A stretch of 43,832 nucleotides of DNA from an uncultured bacterium (GCA_903873965.1 CAIQQO010000374.1:1-43832); one strand, 5' to 3'; positions 15,649 through 25,179 are shown, counted from the stretch's first letter. The notes: generated by a model not told the origin, from the sequence alone. Translations and numbers: made by a program.

Positions 15649-17157
15649 ATGAGCGATGCATTTAATGCCTTAAAAGAACGTCTCGCAGATTTCACGCATT
15701 TGAATCAGGCCGAATCCGTGCTTTCATGGGATCAGGAAACCTATATGCCTGAAGGTGCTGTGGTTGATCGCGGCGAGCAATTAGCGACATTGGGCAAGTT
15801 CGCGCACGAATTGTTTGTTGCGCCGAAGACAGGCAGGTTGCTGCGCGATGCGGCAAAAGAGGATGTGGTAGCCCAAAATCCAGACTCTGACGAGGCTGCC
15901 ATCGTGCGCGTAACATTGCGCGATTACAAGAAGGAGCGCAAGATTCCGGTGGCGTTCGTCACTGAGCTTGAACGCACGCGGGCGCAATCGCATCAAGCCT
16001 GGATCGAGGCGCGCAAGGCGTCGGACTTCAAGCATTTCGAGCCATGGCTGGTCAAGATGGTGGACTTTGCCCGCCGTTATGCCGATCTGCAAGGTTACAA
16101 GGAACACCCCTATGATGCGCTGCTCGATTCATACGAGCCCGAAATGCGCACCAGCCTTGTGCGCAAGACGTTCGCCGAACTGCGCGCCGGCCAGGTGCCT
16201 CTCGTGCGCGCCATCAGCGAAAAAGCCGGCACAAACAGCGATGCATTGCTGCATGGGCATTTCCCGCGCGAAAAGCAGATTGAGTTTGCGAAGCATGTGA
16301 GCCAGCAATTCGGCTACGACTATAACCACGGGCGCATGGACTTTGCCGCGCATCCATTCGAGACGTCGTTCTCGGCGCGCGATGTGCGCATCACGACGCG
16401 CCTATATGAAGACTTCTTCAACCCGATGTTGTTTGGCACGTTGCACGAGACTGGCCATGCACTGTATGAGCAGGGCGTGAGCAATGCTTTTGCGCATACC
16501 CCTCTCGAGCATGGCGTCTCGCTGGGCATCCACGAATCGCAGTCGCGCATGTGGGAGAACCTGGTCGGGCGCAGCCACGAATTCTGGGAGCATTTTTATC
16601 CTGAGCTGCAGGTCATATTCCCCGCACAATTTGGTCACGTGGCGCTCAATGATTTCTATCGCGCCATCAACTTCGTCAGCCCGTCGTTCATTCGCGTTGA
16701 GGCTGATGAAGTGACATACAACATGCACATCATGGTGCGCTTCGAACTGGAACTCGAATTGATCGAAGGCAAGTTGAAAGTCCATGATCTGCCCGAAGCA
16801 TGGAATGCGCGCTACCGCGAGTATCTGGGCATTACGCCGCCCAATGACGCCATCGGTGTCCTTCAAGACACGCACTGGGGCATCGGGCTGATCGGTTACT
16901 TCGCCACCTATACCCTCGGCAACCTGGCCTCGGTGCAGTTGTTTGAGCAGGCGCAGGTCGACATTCCCGGACTGCGAGACCACATCCGCGCCGGCAACTT
17001 CGCGCCGCTGCTGCAATGGCTGCGCATGCACATCCATCAGTACGGGCGCAAGTACACGCCCGATGAGCTCATGGTCAAAGCCACTGGCAAGTCACTTTCC
17101 GCCCAGCCGTATCTGACCTATCTCAAGCAGAAATACTCGCAGATTTACGGACTCTAG
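15649..17157 (+). CDS. Metallocarboxypeptidase Taq, M32 family
   Basis: The 502-residue protein (from the ATG at 15649; an upstream in-frame ATG at 15628 adds seven residues) is a thermostable carboxypeptidase 1-type M32 enzyme. It has the zinc motif HETGH at about 266-270 within FGTLHETGHALYEQG, the downstream Glu in SLGIHESQSRMWENLVGRS, and the conserved RVEADEVTYNMHI and HWGIGLIGYFATYTLGN segments. M32 enzymes are cytoplasmic metal-dependent carboxypeptidases that trim peptides from the C-terminus with broad specificity. The N-terminal SVLSWDQETYMPEGA segment is also family-typical. It is divergent from alaX and has no operon partner apart from the truncated gene downstream. Confidence 0.93.
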   Translation: MSDAFNALKERLADFTHLNQAESVLSWDQETYMPEGAVVDRGEQLATLGKFAHELFVAPKTGRLLRDAAKEDVVAQNPDSDEAAIVRVTLRDYKKERKIPVAFVTELERTRAQSHQAWIEARKASDFKHFEPWLVKMVDFARRYADLQGYKEHPYDALLDSYEPEMRTSLVRKTFAELRAGQVPLVRAISEKAGTNSDALLHGHFPREKQIEFAKHVSQQFGYDYNHGRMDFAAHPFETSFSARDVRITTRLYEDFFNPMLFGTLHETGHALYEQGVSNAFAHTPLEHGVSLGIHESQSRMWENLVGRSHEFWEHFYPELQVIFPAQFGHVALNDFYRAINFVSPSFIRVEADEVTYNMHIMVRFELELELIEGKLKVHDLPEAWNARYREYLGITPPNDAIGVLQDTHWGIGLIGYFATYTLGNLASVQLFEQAQVDIPGLRDHIRAGNFAPLLQWLRMHIHQYGRKYTPDELMVKATGKSLSAQPYLTYLKQKYSQIYGL

Positions 17158-17187
17158 ATAAAGAGGATGAGGACATTCCATTCCCGA

Positions 17188-17304
17188 TGACACTCGAAGA
17201 AATCCTCATCACCCTCAAGGCCAATGCCAACCTGGTCAATGTGGCCGGGTTGGCGCGTTTTGGCATCAATCCCAACACGACGCTGGGTATATCGATCCCG
17301 TAAC
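17188..17304 (+). pseudogene. N-terminal remnant of a DNA alkylation repair (AlkD-like) gene
   Basis: A 38-codon frame starting ATG ACA CTC and ending in TAA encodes MTLEEILITLKANA, then a segment with VAGLARFGIN and TTLGISIP. This is the characteristic start of the AlkD-like DNA alkylation repair family (PF08713), in which the same block reads NVAGMARFGI and LGVSIP before the first HEAT-like repeats. Nothing recognisable follows in any frame up to ppc at 17399, so some 190 residues are missing. It lies 30 bases after the M32 gene stop. A short functional peptide cannot be excluded but is unlikely. Confidence 0.65.
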
Positions 17305-17398
17305 GAGGCAACAAGACCGCGCGCTGGATTGCATCGGATGCGGCGCGTGAATTAACCAGTGCATCTGTGCAAGCGAAGTTGGTAAGATAGCATCACAC

Positions 17399-20248
17399 AT
17401 GAATACCATTTCCTCTTCTGATCATGACCTGGAAGGGCTGGCCAGTCAGATACGACGTCTGGGTAACGAGCTCGGAGAAGTCATCATCGCACTGGCCGGC
17501 CCCTCAATCCTGACCATGGAGGAGGAATTGCGCCTGCTCTCCAAGGCCAGTCGCGCCGGCGATGCCGTTGCCACCGAGAAGTTGCGCGCAGCCACAAGCC
17601 TTTTGAACCCTTCCGATGCCTACGAGATGGCAATGGCGTTCACCACCTATTTTGAACTGGTGAATCTGGCCGAGGAAAATTACCGCACGAACATCCTGCG
17701 CCACCGTCGCGCTGCCCGACTCACCGGCAACGGCCCGGTTGTGCGTGAATCGATCGAGGCCGCCATTATCGAATTGAAAGAGCATGGCGTGACGGATGAC
17801 GAGATGCAAACGTTGATCGATAAGTTGTCGATCGAGCTTGTCTTCACCGCACACCCGACCGAGTCGAAGCGCCGCACCGTCCTGTCGAAGCTGCGCCGAC
17901 TGGCTGTGCTGCTGCGCTCTGATGAGACGCACATCGAGGGCGAGTCGACTTCTTCGCTGGCTGTGCGTCATTCCATACTCGACGCCGACATCCGCCGCGA
18001 GATTGCCGCGCTCTGGCTCACCGACCGTTCGCGCTCCATGCAACCCGCCGTCACCGATGAGGTGCGCACAGGCTTGTGGTATTTCGACACGACTGTCTGG
18101 AAAACCATGCCGCAGCTTCAGGCCGATATGGAACAGGCCCTCGCTACTCACTATCCCGCTGTTCGCCCCCCGCGACGCTGGATCACGTTTGGTTCGTGGA
18201 TCGGCGGCGACCGCGATGGTAATCCGAACGTCAATGTCGAAGTCACCGCTGAGACTTTGCAACTGCACCGCCGCCACGCGCTGGAGAAGCTGCGCGAATC
18301 GACCCATGAGCTGTCGCGCCGCCTGAGCATTTCTCGTCACCGCGATCGCATCGCGCCTGAGATCGACGGGCTGATCAATGCTTACCAGCAGGGATCGAGC
18401 CATGTGCGCGCGTTGGTCAATCGTTATCCCAATGAACCCTATCGCGCCGTCATGGCCGGCTTGTCGGGGCAACTGTCTGATGCTGCGCATGAGGCGCTGT
18501 CGCGCCCGCTATACCCGTTCTACAACACGCCCACACTCCCGCTGTCTCCTACCTTATCGCTGCCATTGCCTGTGGCGCCGGTTCCGACCGCAGGCAACAT
18601 TTCGACGACGCTCGATATCATCATCGAAAGCCTGAAGCAGGGGCGCAGTGCGGTGATGATTGACGGCGAGCTGACCGACTTGCATCGCCAGTTGGATGTG
18701 TTCGGCCTGCACATGGCGCGCCTCGATCTGCGCCAACATTCGGGCTGGCATGAGCGCGCCGTGGCCGAGGTGCTGGCGCGGTTAAAACTCACCGACAGTT
18801 ACGATAAGCTGGATGAAGCTGCCAAGGTGGCCGTTCTCAGCGAAGCTTTGGCGATGCCGGGGCGCAGTGTGCTTGATCGCATCGGCAAGCTCAGCGATGA
18901 AACCCGCAACGTACTCGAGCCGCTCATGCTGGCGCGTGAGGCTACCCGCCGCTATGGCATGGATGTCATGGGCGTGTACATCATCAGCATGACCGATGAC
19001 CTCTCCGACGTGCTGGAAGTGCAGGCCATGATGCAATGGTGCCGGGTCCATCTTGACATCGTTCCTTTGTTTGAAACACTTGAAGACCTCGCCAACGCGC
19101 CGCGCATTCTTAAATCCATGTATGAACACCCGGCTTATCATGAGCATCTGCAGGCGCACAACAACCACCAGATGGTCATGCTGGGTTATTCCGACAGCAA
19201 CAAGGACTGCGGTTACATCACAGCCAACTGGGCGTTGTTCAAGGCGCAGGAGTCCATCGTCACGGTGTGCGGCGAATCAAACGTCGATTTCACCCTGTTC
19301 CACGGGCGCGGTGGATCCATCGCCCGCGGCGGCGGCCCGGCTGCCAAAGCCATTCTGGCGCAGCCGCGCGGCGTGCAAAGCGGGCATATCCGCATCACGG
19401 AGCAGGGCGAAGTGCTCTCTACCCGTTATCACGATATCGACATTGCTCATCGCACGCTAGAACAGGTTGCCTATGGCGTCCTGCTGGCTGCCCATACTGC
19501 CCAGCATGAAGCCAACATCCCCCAGTCCTGGCGCGCTGCCATGGAGCGCATGTCTGATGCAGGCTATGCGGCCTACAAAGCCCTCGTGCATGATGACCCC
19601 GATTTCATCACGTTCTGGCAGGCCGCCACACCTATATCGGAGATTGGCGGTCTTAAGTTTGGCTCTCGCCCTGCCTATCGCAAGAAGTCACGCTCGGTGG
19701 CTGACCTGCGCGCCATCCCGTGGGTATTCTCATGGATGCAAAGCCGCTTTGTCCTGCCTGGCTGGTATGGGCTGGGCAGTGCTCTCGACAACATGATTAA
19801 CGATCCCGATAGCAGTCATGGTGGTTGTCCTGCGTTGGGTGAAATGTACCGCGGCTGGCCATTCTTCCAGACGATGATCGACAACGCGCAGCAGAGCCTG
19901 ACCAAGGCCGACATGGGCATCGCGGCCATTTATGCTGCGCTCGTTCCCGACGAGGTCATGCGCGACCGCATCTTTGGCCTGATCAAAGCCGAGTACGAGC
20001 GCACCTGCAATGCCATCTTCTGCATCACGGGACAGACCACGATTCTGGAAAATGAACCGGTGCTGCAACGTTCGATCCAGTTGCGTAACCCGTATGTCGA
20101 CCCGCTGAATTACATTCAAGTCGAGATGATCCGGCGATTGCGCACGTTGCAGGCGGGTGTCAGCAGTCCCGGAGATGTCGAGGCCATGCACGCCGTGATT
20201 GAACTGACCATCAACGGTGTGAGTAGTGGTTTGAGGAATACAGGCTAA
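17399..20248 (+). CDS. ppc: Phosphoenolpyruvate carboxylase
   Basis: The 949-residue protein is a full-length bacterial-type PEP carboxylase. The catalytic His lies in VFTAHPTESKRR (H152). GSWIGGDRDGNPNV marks the PEP/metal region, and LGYSDSNKDCGY and FHGRGGSIARGGGP form the C-terminal active-site loops. The protein ends TINGVSSGLRNTG, as the family does. It adds bicarbonate to PEP to make oxaloacetate, refilling the TCA cycle in the cytoplasm. A Pro/Leu/Ser-rich insert near residues 376-400 (TPTLPLSPTLSLPLP) is unlike the usual linker. No clear Shine-Dalgarno precedes the ATG at 17399. The gene stands alone. Confidence 0.96.
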   Translation: MNTISSSDHDLEGLASQIRRLGNELGEVIIALAGPSILTMEEELRLLSKASRAGDAVATEKLRAATSLLNPSDAYEMAMAFTTYFELVNLAEENYRTNILRHRRAARLTGNGPVVRESIEAAIIELKEHGVTDDEMQTLIDKLSIELVFTAHPTESKRRTVLSKLRRLAVLLRSDETHIEGESTSSLAVRHSILDADIRREIAALWLTDRSRSMQPAVTDEVRTGLWYFDTTVWKTMPQLQADMEQALATHYPAVRPPRRWITFGSWIGGDRDGNPNVNVEVTAETLQLHRRHALEKLRESTHELSRRLSISRHRDRIAPEIDGLINAYQQGSSHVRALVNRYPNEPYRAVMAGLSGQLSDAAHEALSRPLYPFYNTPTLPLSPTLSLPLPVAPVPTAGNISTTLDIIIESLKQGRSAVMIDGELTDLHRQLDVFGLHMARLDLRQHSGWHERAVAEVLARLKLTDSYDKLDEAAKVAVLSEALAMPGRSVLDRIGKLSDETRNVLEPLMLAREATRRYGMDVMGVYIISMTDDLSDVLEVQAMMQWCRVHLDIVPLFETLEDLANAPRILKSMYEHPAYHEHLQAHNNHQMVMLGYSDSNKDCGYITANWALFKAQESIVTVCGESNVDFTLFHGRGGSIARGGGPAAKAILAQPRGVQSGHIRITEQGEVLSTRYHDIDIAHRTLEQVAYGVLLAAHTAQHEANIPQSWRAAMERMSDAGYAAYKALVHDDPDFITFWQAATPISEIGGLKFGSRPAYRKKSRSVADLRAIPWVFSWMQSRFVLPGWYGLGSALDNMINDPDSSHGGCPALGEMYRGWPFFQTMIDNAQQSLTKADMGIAAIYAALVPDEVMRDRIFGLIKAEYERTCNAIFCITGQTTILENEPVLQRSIQLRNPYVDPLNYIQVEMIRRLRTLQAGVSSPGDVEAMHAVIELTINGVSSGLRNTG

Positions 20249-20259
20249 CGCTTTTCAAA

Positions 20260-20285
20260 GCCCTAAGTCTGAGCAGGTTTAGGGC
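20260..20285. terminator. Possible terminator hairpin between convergent genes
   Basis: A 7-bp stem (GCCCTAA at 20260-20266 with TTAGGGC at 20279-20285, 12-base loop) lies between the ppc stop and the stop of the convergent LysM-peptidase gene, partly overlapping the latter. T-tracts are short, so support is moderate. Confidence 0.4.
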
Positions 20286-22252
20286 ACGTTGGCGTATCCC
20301 AGGCGGCGCATCCAATCGCAAACCAGCGGGCCGCCATAACGGTCGGGTTTGGGGCCGCCCCATTCCGGCGGTATCCCGTCGAAGCCGCTGAAGTAGCCGC
20401 CCGGCCCATCGAGTTGCAGCCGCGCCTGCGGCGAGAGTTCGCGATCACCGATGGCCACTGCGTGCACGTGCAGCGCCGTGGGCACATTCATGTCGCCCGG
20501 CATGCGCAGCCATGCCGCAAAGCCTGCCTGCCGCAAGGCCTTCACCATTGCGATGATCTCGGCCACGGCCATGACCGTTACGGGCTTGGCCTTGGTCAGG
20601 ACGCTGATATCGACCACACCGCCGCCCGCATGCGTGCCAAAGCTCTCTGCCGTTGCGCTGGTATAGGAACCTTGTGTGATGTTGAGCGGGTTGCCGCGAC
20701 CGTGGTACAGGCGCGCCGCCGTCGTTAGCATCGTCAGCGTCCTTGAGTTGACAGTGTCCGATCCGATCTCAACGCGCGCATAATCATCGGGCGGCTGGTC
20801 ACATGGGCTAATCTCCATCACGCTGCTGCCGGTACCCTGAAGCAACGCGATCCTTTGTTGTTCCAGCTGGTCGTAGGCCGGCCAGTCCATGGTGCCGTTC
20901 GCTGCGGCGGCCAGCCACGCCTTGTATTGCGCCACCAGGCTGGAGTAGGTTGCCGGCAGGTTGGCCACCGCCGGCGTCAACGAGGTGGTGTCGGCATTCA
21001 GGCTGGCTTGCCATTCCTTCTCAAGCGCCGCCAGGTTCTTGCCGAATACGCTGGCGTACTGACCTGAATGATAAACTTTGGCGATGCTGTCCATGCCGTA
21101 GGTAGCGGCGAGATACTGGACAAAGCAACCACTTGCATAGTACGTATCGAAGTACAGCAGATGGCCGAGGAATTGCAGGTTGGACGATGAGACAGAGGGC
21201 AGCAATCCAGCGCGCGAGTAGGCCAGGCAGATCGATTGGATGGGCAGGATGGAACGGTCTGCCAGTTGTGATCCCATATACACGGCCAACCCTTCAGACA
21301 CCATCGCTGACGATGGCGTGCCATAGGTGTACCATGCAATGAGATGCGTCATCTCATGCGCCAGCGTGTAGTTCTGTTCGGGTAATGCGTAGGAGCCGTT
21401 ATACAGCGCCATCACGCGATACCCATCCGCATACGAATGGCCATGCAGCGCCATGTCCGGCGGCTCAAACAGTCGATCAGACAGATACACGTTCATCGGC
21501 TTGGTGTATGTCACGCCCATCATGCGCGAAATCGACGCGCGCGCTGTTTCAACAAACGCTGTGATGGTCGACAGGTGGTCTGACACATAGGAATCCTGCT
21601 GGTAGCGAATGACGGTGTCGCCGGCGTCAGCCGTGAGTGGATAGGCCGGCTCGAAGCGACCTTCCAGCGGCGCGAAGGCATACTGCCGCGCCAGCGCCGG
21701 TCGCGGCGTCACCGTTGTCGCTGCCGTCTGTGTTGCCACTGCCGTAGCCATAACCGTCGCGCGCGGGCTGTCCTCTGCGGCGCCCAAAGTGATTGTCAGC
21801 ACCTCGCCGACATGGATGAAATCAGGATCAACAATGCCGTTGAGCGCCTGAATGCTCTTGGACGTGACATTGAAGCGCTCCGCAATCGCACCAAGCGTGT
21901 CATTGGGTTGTATCGTGTACGTGATGATTCCCTGTGCCGCCGTCGGCCGAACCGTCGGAGTCGGTGTGAGCGTAACCGTAGGCACGCCTGCTTCTTGCAT
22001 CGCTGTTGGCGATGCGACAACGGCCCCCGCCGTCGTTCCTTTGGTTGCAGGCGTAGTCACAGACTTGGCCACTGGCGTGGTCGGGGTTTTAGAGGGGCCC
22101 TCGGTGGTGATATTTAACAGGATGACGACGAGTGCGATGACAATCACCACGGCCGATGCGATCATGCCAATGATCATGTAGGTTGTTATCGGCCGCGGTT
22201 CGTTGTCGCGGCTCGGTGGTACTGAACCTGTGCTGGGGTGCATGTTATTCAT
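20279..22252 (-). CDS. Membrane-anchored LysM protein with gluzincin and M15-like peptidase sites
   Basis: The 657-residue protein has a cytosolic N-terminus of about 23 residues, one membrane helix (24-47) and a Thr/Pro-rich stalk. A LysM domain for peptidoglycan-type glycans spans about 109-155. It is followed by a gluzincin-like peptidase domain with HEMTH at 299-303 and the third ligand Glu in SEGLAVY (E320). The C-terminal part from about 525 has the M15/endolysin-like ligand pattern: THAGGGVVDIS with H541 and D548, and HVH at 595-597. This would be an extracytoplasmic cell-wall enzyme with two distinct zinc-peptidase-like sites. It is 10 bases behind a Ser/Thr kinase gene, so wall control by phosphorylation is plausible but inferred. 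Confidence 0.82.
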   Translation of the reverse strand: MNNMHPSTGSVPPSRDNEPRPITTYMIIGMIASAVVIVIALVVILLNITTEGPSKTPTTPVAKSVTTPATKGTTAGAVVASPTAMQEAGVPTVTLTPTPTVRPTAAQGIITYTIQPNDTLGAIAERFNVTSKSIQALNGIVDPDFIHVGEVLTITLGAAEDSPRATVMATAVATQTAATTVTPRPALARQYAFAPLEGRFEPAYPLTADAGDTVIRYQQDSYVSDHLSTITAFVETARASISRMMGVTYTKPMNVYLSDRLFEPPDMALHGHSYADGYRVMALYNGSYALPEQNYTLAHEMTHLIAWYTYGTPSSAMVSEGLAVYMGSQLADRSILPIQSICLAYSRAGLLPSVSSSNLQFLGHLLYFDTYYASGCFVQYLAATYGMDSIAKVYHSGQYASVFGKNLAALEKEWQASLNADTTSLTPAVANLPATYSSLVAQYKAWLAAAANGTMDWPAYDQLEQQRIALLQGTGSSVMEISPCDQPPDDYARVEIGSDTVNSRTLTMLTTAARLYHGRGNPLNITQGSYTSATAESFGTHAGGGVVDISVLTKAKPVTVMAVAEIIAMVKALRQAGFAAWLRMPGDMNVPTALHVHAVAIGDRELSPQARLQLDGPGGYFSGFDGIPPEWGGPKPDRYGGPLVCDWMRRLGYANVP

Positions 22253-22262
22253 CGCACATCAC

Positions 22263-24359
22263 CTACGGGTAAATGGCCGGGCCCCAATCATCACCGTTGG
22301 TCAGTTGCCGATCAACTTTGAAGGCATTGCCTGTCTGCCTTAACAGCCAGATACCTCCCGTGGACACGGTGTTGACCACGCACCAGTTGTCTTTACCGCA
22401 TGACGGACGCCCGAACTTATCACCGGTGCTCGATTTTTGATTGTCGTAACCTGTGAACCCGTTCGATAGCTGCGCAATACCCAGCGCCACCGAATCAAAG
22501 CTGCTGTTCGTGATATTGAAATAGAGGTGATCGCTATCCTGTCCCCAATTCGGCATGCGTGCATGGACGCCACCCGGCGCAGATGGCAAAGCGAGCGCGC
22601 GCTCATTCGACACCTGTCCTGCGCTGTCGATGTCCACGACGTGAATGCGCCAGTACGAGCCTTCCCACTTCATGAAGGCGAGGCGCGAACCATCCGGCGA
22701 CAAACGTGGCTTGCGTCCTTCAATACCGATCGCGCGCAGGTCGTTGCCGTCAGAGACAATCGAATACAACGTGCCGTTGAAAGAATTGGCGATGCTCCTC
22801 ACAAAGTAGATGCGATTGTCGCTGCCCCAGAATGGATCGAGGTTGCTCCCCTCATTCACCAGTGGCGCTGAATTCTGACTTTGGATGTCAAAAAGCGTGA
22901 TGTTCTGATTCCCTCCGCTGCAATTACCCGTAGAGGCCACAAGCGTTGTGCCGTCGGGCGACCACGCGGCTTCCTCGTTGCGGTCGGTGGACTTCAAGAT
23001 GGTCTCGGCACCTGTGTTGATGTCGCGCACCACAATTACAGAGCAACCTACTGCGCCGCGCGCAAAGGCAACACGCTGCGTTGTCCCTGCTGCCGGCACT
23101 GGCGTTGCCGATGCCCGGAGGGTTGCCCGGGGCGTACGCGTCGGCAAGCGCGTAAACGTCGGTTCGATGGTGTCGCCAACCCCAGGGGTGTCTGTTACCG
23201 ACGGCGTTGTTTTTGCTGGGCGCGTGTTGGTTACTCCTGGTTTCGCTGTTGCGGGTTCTTTGGTCGTCGTGGTCGCAGTGGCCGGTGTTGCGGGTGTGGC
23301 ATCCACCGCAGGTTTTGGCGCGCGTCCCGTGATGACAACGGCCGCGATCACCAGCATGATTACCACACCGACTGCGCCTAAAATGATGCCGACCACGGGT
23401 GGTTTTTTGGCAACGGGTGGTGGCGCGACGTGCGACACGCCGATAGGTGTCGGCGGCGGGACGCCCTGCACCTGGGGGACGCCGAGCCGCGCTTTCGCTG
23501 GATCGAAGTTTACGGTTTGCTCACTCGCAGGCGCGGTTGCAGCCATTTGAGCTTGTTTCGCCTGCGCCGATGTCGGGGTTGGGTTAAACAGGTCGGTGCG
23601 CATCTCGGCGGCTGTCTGGTAGCGCCCCTTGCGATCCAGTGTCATACACTTCATGATCACGCGCGCGGTGTTCTCGGATACCTCAGGGCGAATCTGCCGC
23701 AGTGGCAACAGCACATCTTCGTCGCTGTCGGCTGTGAACCGGATGGGCGTTTTGCCGCTCAGCGCTTTATACATCGTCGCCGCTAGCGAATACAGATCGC
23801 CGCGCAGGTCAGTGCCGCCGCCGGCCGCTTCAGGCGGCGAAAAGTGTTCGGTGTAACCGCGCACGATAGTCTTGCCGCTGACTTTGGCCAGGCCGAAATC
23901 CACCAACACGGCCTGCGCTTTGCTGGTGATGATGATGTTGGCCGGCTTGATGTCGCGATGAACCACGCCATGCTCATGGATATATTCGAGCACGTCCAGC
24001 AACTGGCAGGCATATTTGAGCACCACCGATTCCGGCATGGCCTGCGCGCCGATCATCTTGTCGAGGCTCAGCCCTTCGATCAGGTCCATCACCAGGTAAT
24101 GGCTGCCGCCTTCTTCAAAGAAATGCGATACACGCGGCAGGTTGGGGTGCCTTAATCCTGCCAGTGTCTTGGCCTCGCGCAGGAACTGTTCTGCCGCGAT
24201 TTTGCCCTGTGACGGATCGTTCTGTGGCAGCATCTCCTTGACCACGCAATCGGTATCGAGCTGAATCTCGTGCGCGAGATATACAGCGCCCATGCCCCCT
24301 CGCCCGAGCAAGGTGATAATTCGGTAACGCCCCTGGAGAATCTGGTTTATTTCTGCCAT
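22263..24359 (-). CDS. Transmembrane Ser/Thr protein kinase with PD40-like sensor domain
   Basis: The 698-residue protein opens with a Hanks-type kinase domain: GRGGMGAVYLAH (19-30), invariant K41, HRDIKPAN (134-141), DFG at 154-156 and SPPE at 174-177. A Pro-rich segment precedes a single membrane helix (about 321-344). A Thr/Pro stalk then leads to an extracytoplasmic domain of WD40/TolB-like PD40 repeats, with units such as EEAAWSPDGTTLVA, NLDPFWGSDNRIYF and GRKPRLSPDGSRLAF. The design is like PknB but with a beta-propeller sensor in place of PASTA. It probably senses envelope ligands and phosphorylates cytosolic targets. The following gene encodes a membrane-anchored LysM peptidase-like protein, co-transcribed with it. 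Confidence 0.92.
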   Translation of the reverse strand: MAEINQILQGRYRIITLLGRGGMGAVYLAHEIQLDTDCVVKEMLPQNDPSQGKIAAEQFLREAKTLAGLRHPNLPRVSHFFEEGGSHYLVMDLIEGLSLDKMIGAQAMPESVVLKYACQLLDVLEYIHEHGVVHRDIKPANIIITSKAQAVLVDFGLAKVSGKTIVRGYTEHFSPPEAAGGGTDLRGDLYSLAATMYKALSGKTPIRFTADSDEDVLLPLRQIRPEVSENTARVIMKCMTLDRKGRYQTAAEMRTDLFNPTPTSAQAKQAQMAATAPASEQTVNFDPAKARLGVPQVQGVPPPTPIGVSHVAPPPVAKKPPVVGIILGAVGVVIMLVIAAVVITGRAPKPAVDATPATPATATTTTKEPATAKPGVTNTRPAKTTPSVTDTPGVGDTIEPTFTRLPTRTPRATLRASATPVPAAGTTQRVAFARGAVGCSVIVVRDINTGAETILKSTDRNEEAAWSPDGTTLVASTGNCSGGNQNITLFDIQSQNSAPLVNEGSNLDPFWGSDNRIYFVRSIANSFNGTLYSIVSDGNDLRAIGIEGRKPRLSPDGSRLAFMKWEGSYWRIHVVDIDSAGQVSNERALALPSAPGGVHARMPNWGQDSDHLYFNITNSSFDSVALGIAQLSNGFTGYDNQKSSTGDKFGRPSCGKDNWCVVNTVSTGGIWLLRQTGNAFKVDRQLTNGDDWGPAIYP

Positions 24360-24441
24360 AATCTACTCGCCTGGTGATATACACTGAGTACCCAACTGTG
24401 ACTATTGCCTATTATGCATGTATATTCTTTAGTGAGAGCCT

Positions 24442-25068
24442 ATGAACACCATCATGTTTCGATTCTCGTTAACCGCGAAGGACTACATCAAACCCATGTG
24501 GGCGCAACTCTTGCGGCAATGGCCGACCGTCGTGTGGCTGGTCATGTCAGCGCCGGCCTCGCTGCTTCTGGTCGGGTATTCCCTGGTGGCTGTCGCGCAA
24601 AGTCAGGATGCGTCGGACTGGTTGTCGTCTCTGCCAACCCTGGCGTTGGTGGTTCCACTGGCTGTGCCGTGGCTGATCTATTTTGTGTTCATGCCATTGA
24701 GTATGATCTTCCAGGTCAATCAACAGGAACGGCTTCGTTCCGAAATAACAGGGCAGGCGGATGAGCAGGGGATGATGATTCGCACCCGCTTCAGCGAAGC
24801 TAAAATGGACTGGGGCACCTTTGCGGGGTTCTTCGAAACCAAGACCTATTTTGTGTTGACGTATACCGTCAATTCGCAAATGATCCAGATTATCCCCAAG
24901 CGGGCGTTTGACTCGACTCAAACCGAGCAGGCTTTCCGGGCGATGGTGCAGGAGCAGGTGAAGAACGGCAAGATAGCGCGTCGCTCATCAGGCCGTGGCG
25001 CGTGGCTTATCCCGTTGATCATCATCACGCTGATCATTGCCTATGCCGTGATGGCCTTTCTCAGATAG
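24442..25068 (+). CDS. YcxB-like membrane protein
   Basis: The 208-residue protein has two membrane segments near the N-terminus (about 30-51 and 65-88) and one at the C-terminus (187-207). The cytosolic domain between them carries TRFSEAKMDWGTFAGFFETKTYFVL and IIPKRAFDS. This matches the YcxB-like C-terminal domain, in which a buried hydrophobic strand pattern ends in the PKRAF motif. No biochemical role is known for the family. The gene is divergent from the kinase gene (82 bases between starts) and ends just before a large inverted repeat. Confidence 0.72.
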   Translation: MNTIMFRFSLTAKDYIKPMWAQLLRQWPTVVWLVMSAPASLLLVGYSLVAVAQSQDASDWLSSLPTLALVVPLAVPWLIYFVFMPLSMIFQVNQQERLRSEITGQADEQGMMIRTRFSEAKMDWGTFAGFFETKTYFVLTYTVNSQMIQIIPKRAFDSTQTEQAFRAMVQEQVKNGKIARRSSGRGAWLIPLIIITLIIAYAVMAFLR

Positions 25069-25098
25069 TCGAGGTGATAGCGCCGCGCCACATTGTAC

Positions 25099-25164
25099 GG
25101 GCGAAGCATTGCCGCGTGAAACCATGTTAACGCTCATGTCGCGGACGCGGGCAATGCTTCGCCC
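25099..25164. repeat. REP/MITE-like inverted repeat
   Basis: A 15-base arm GGGCGAAGCATTGCC (25099-25113) is matched perfectly by its reverse complement at 25150-25164, around a 36-base centre; CGCG just inside each arm extends the match with one extra base. It fills most of the gap between two convergent genes. The GGGCGAAGC...GCTTCGCCC arm type resembles REP/MITE-like elements seen in other bacterial genomes; membership of a specific family was not checked. Confidence 0.75.
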
Positions 25165-25179
25165 CTGCGAAATACATGG

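Noticed and set aside
17305-17398. Continuation of the alkylation repair gene by frameshift
   Set aside because: I read the three frames after the TAA and saw no HEAT-repeat-like sequence, so truncation is preferred over a simple frameshift.
17504-18490. 328-codon open frame antisense to ppc
   Set aside because: It mirrors the codon bias of ppc on the other strand, has no recognisable domain, and ppc is intact with all motifs.
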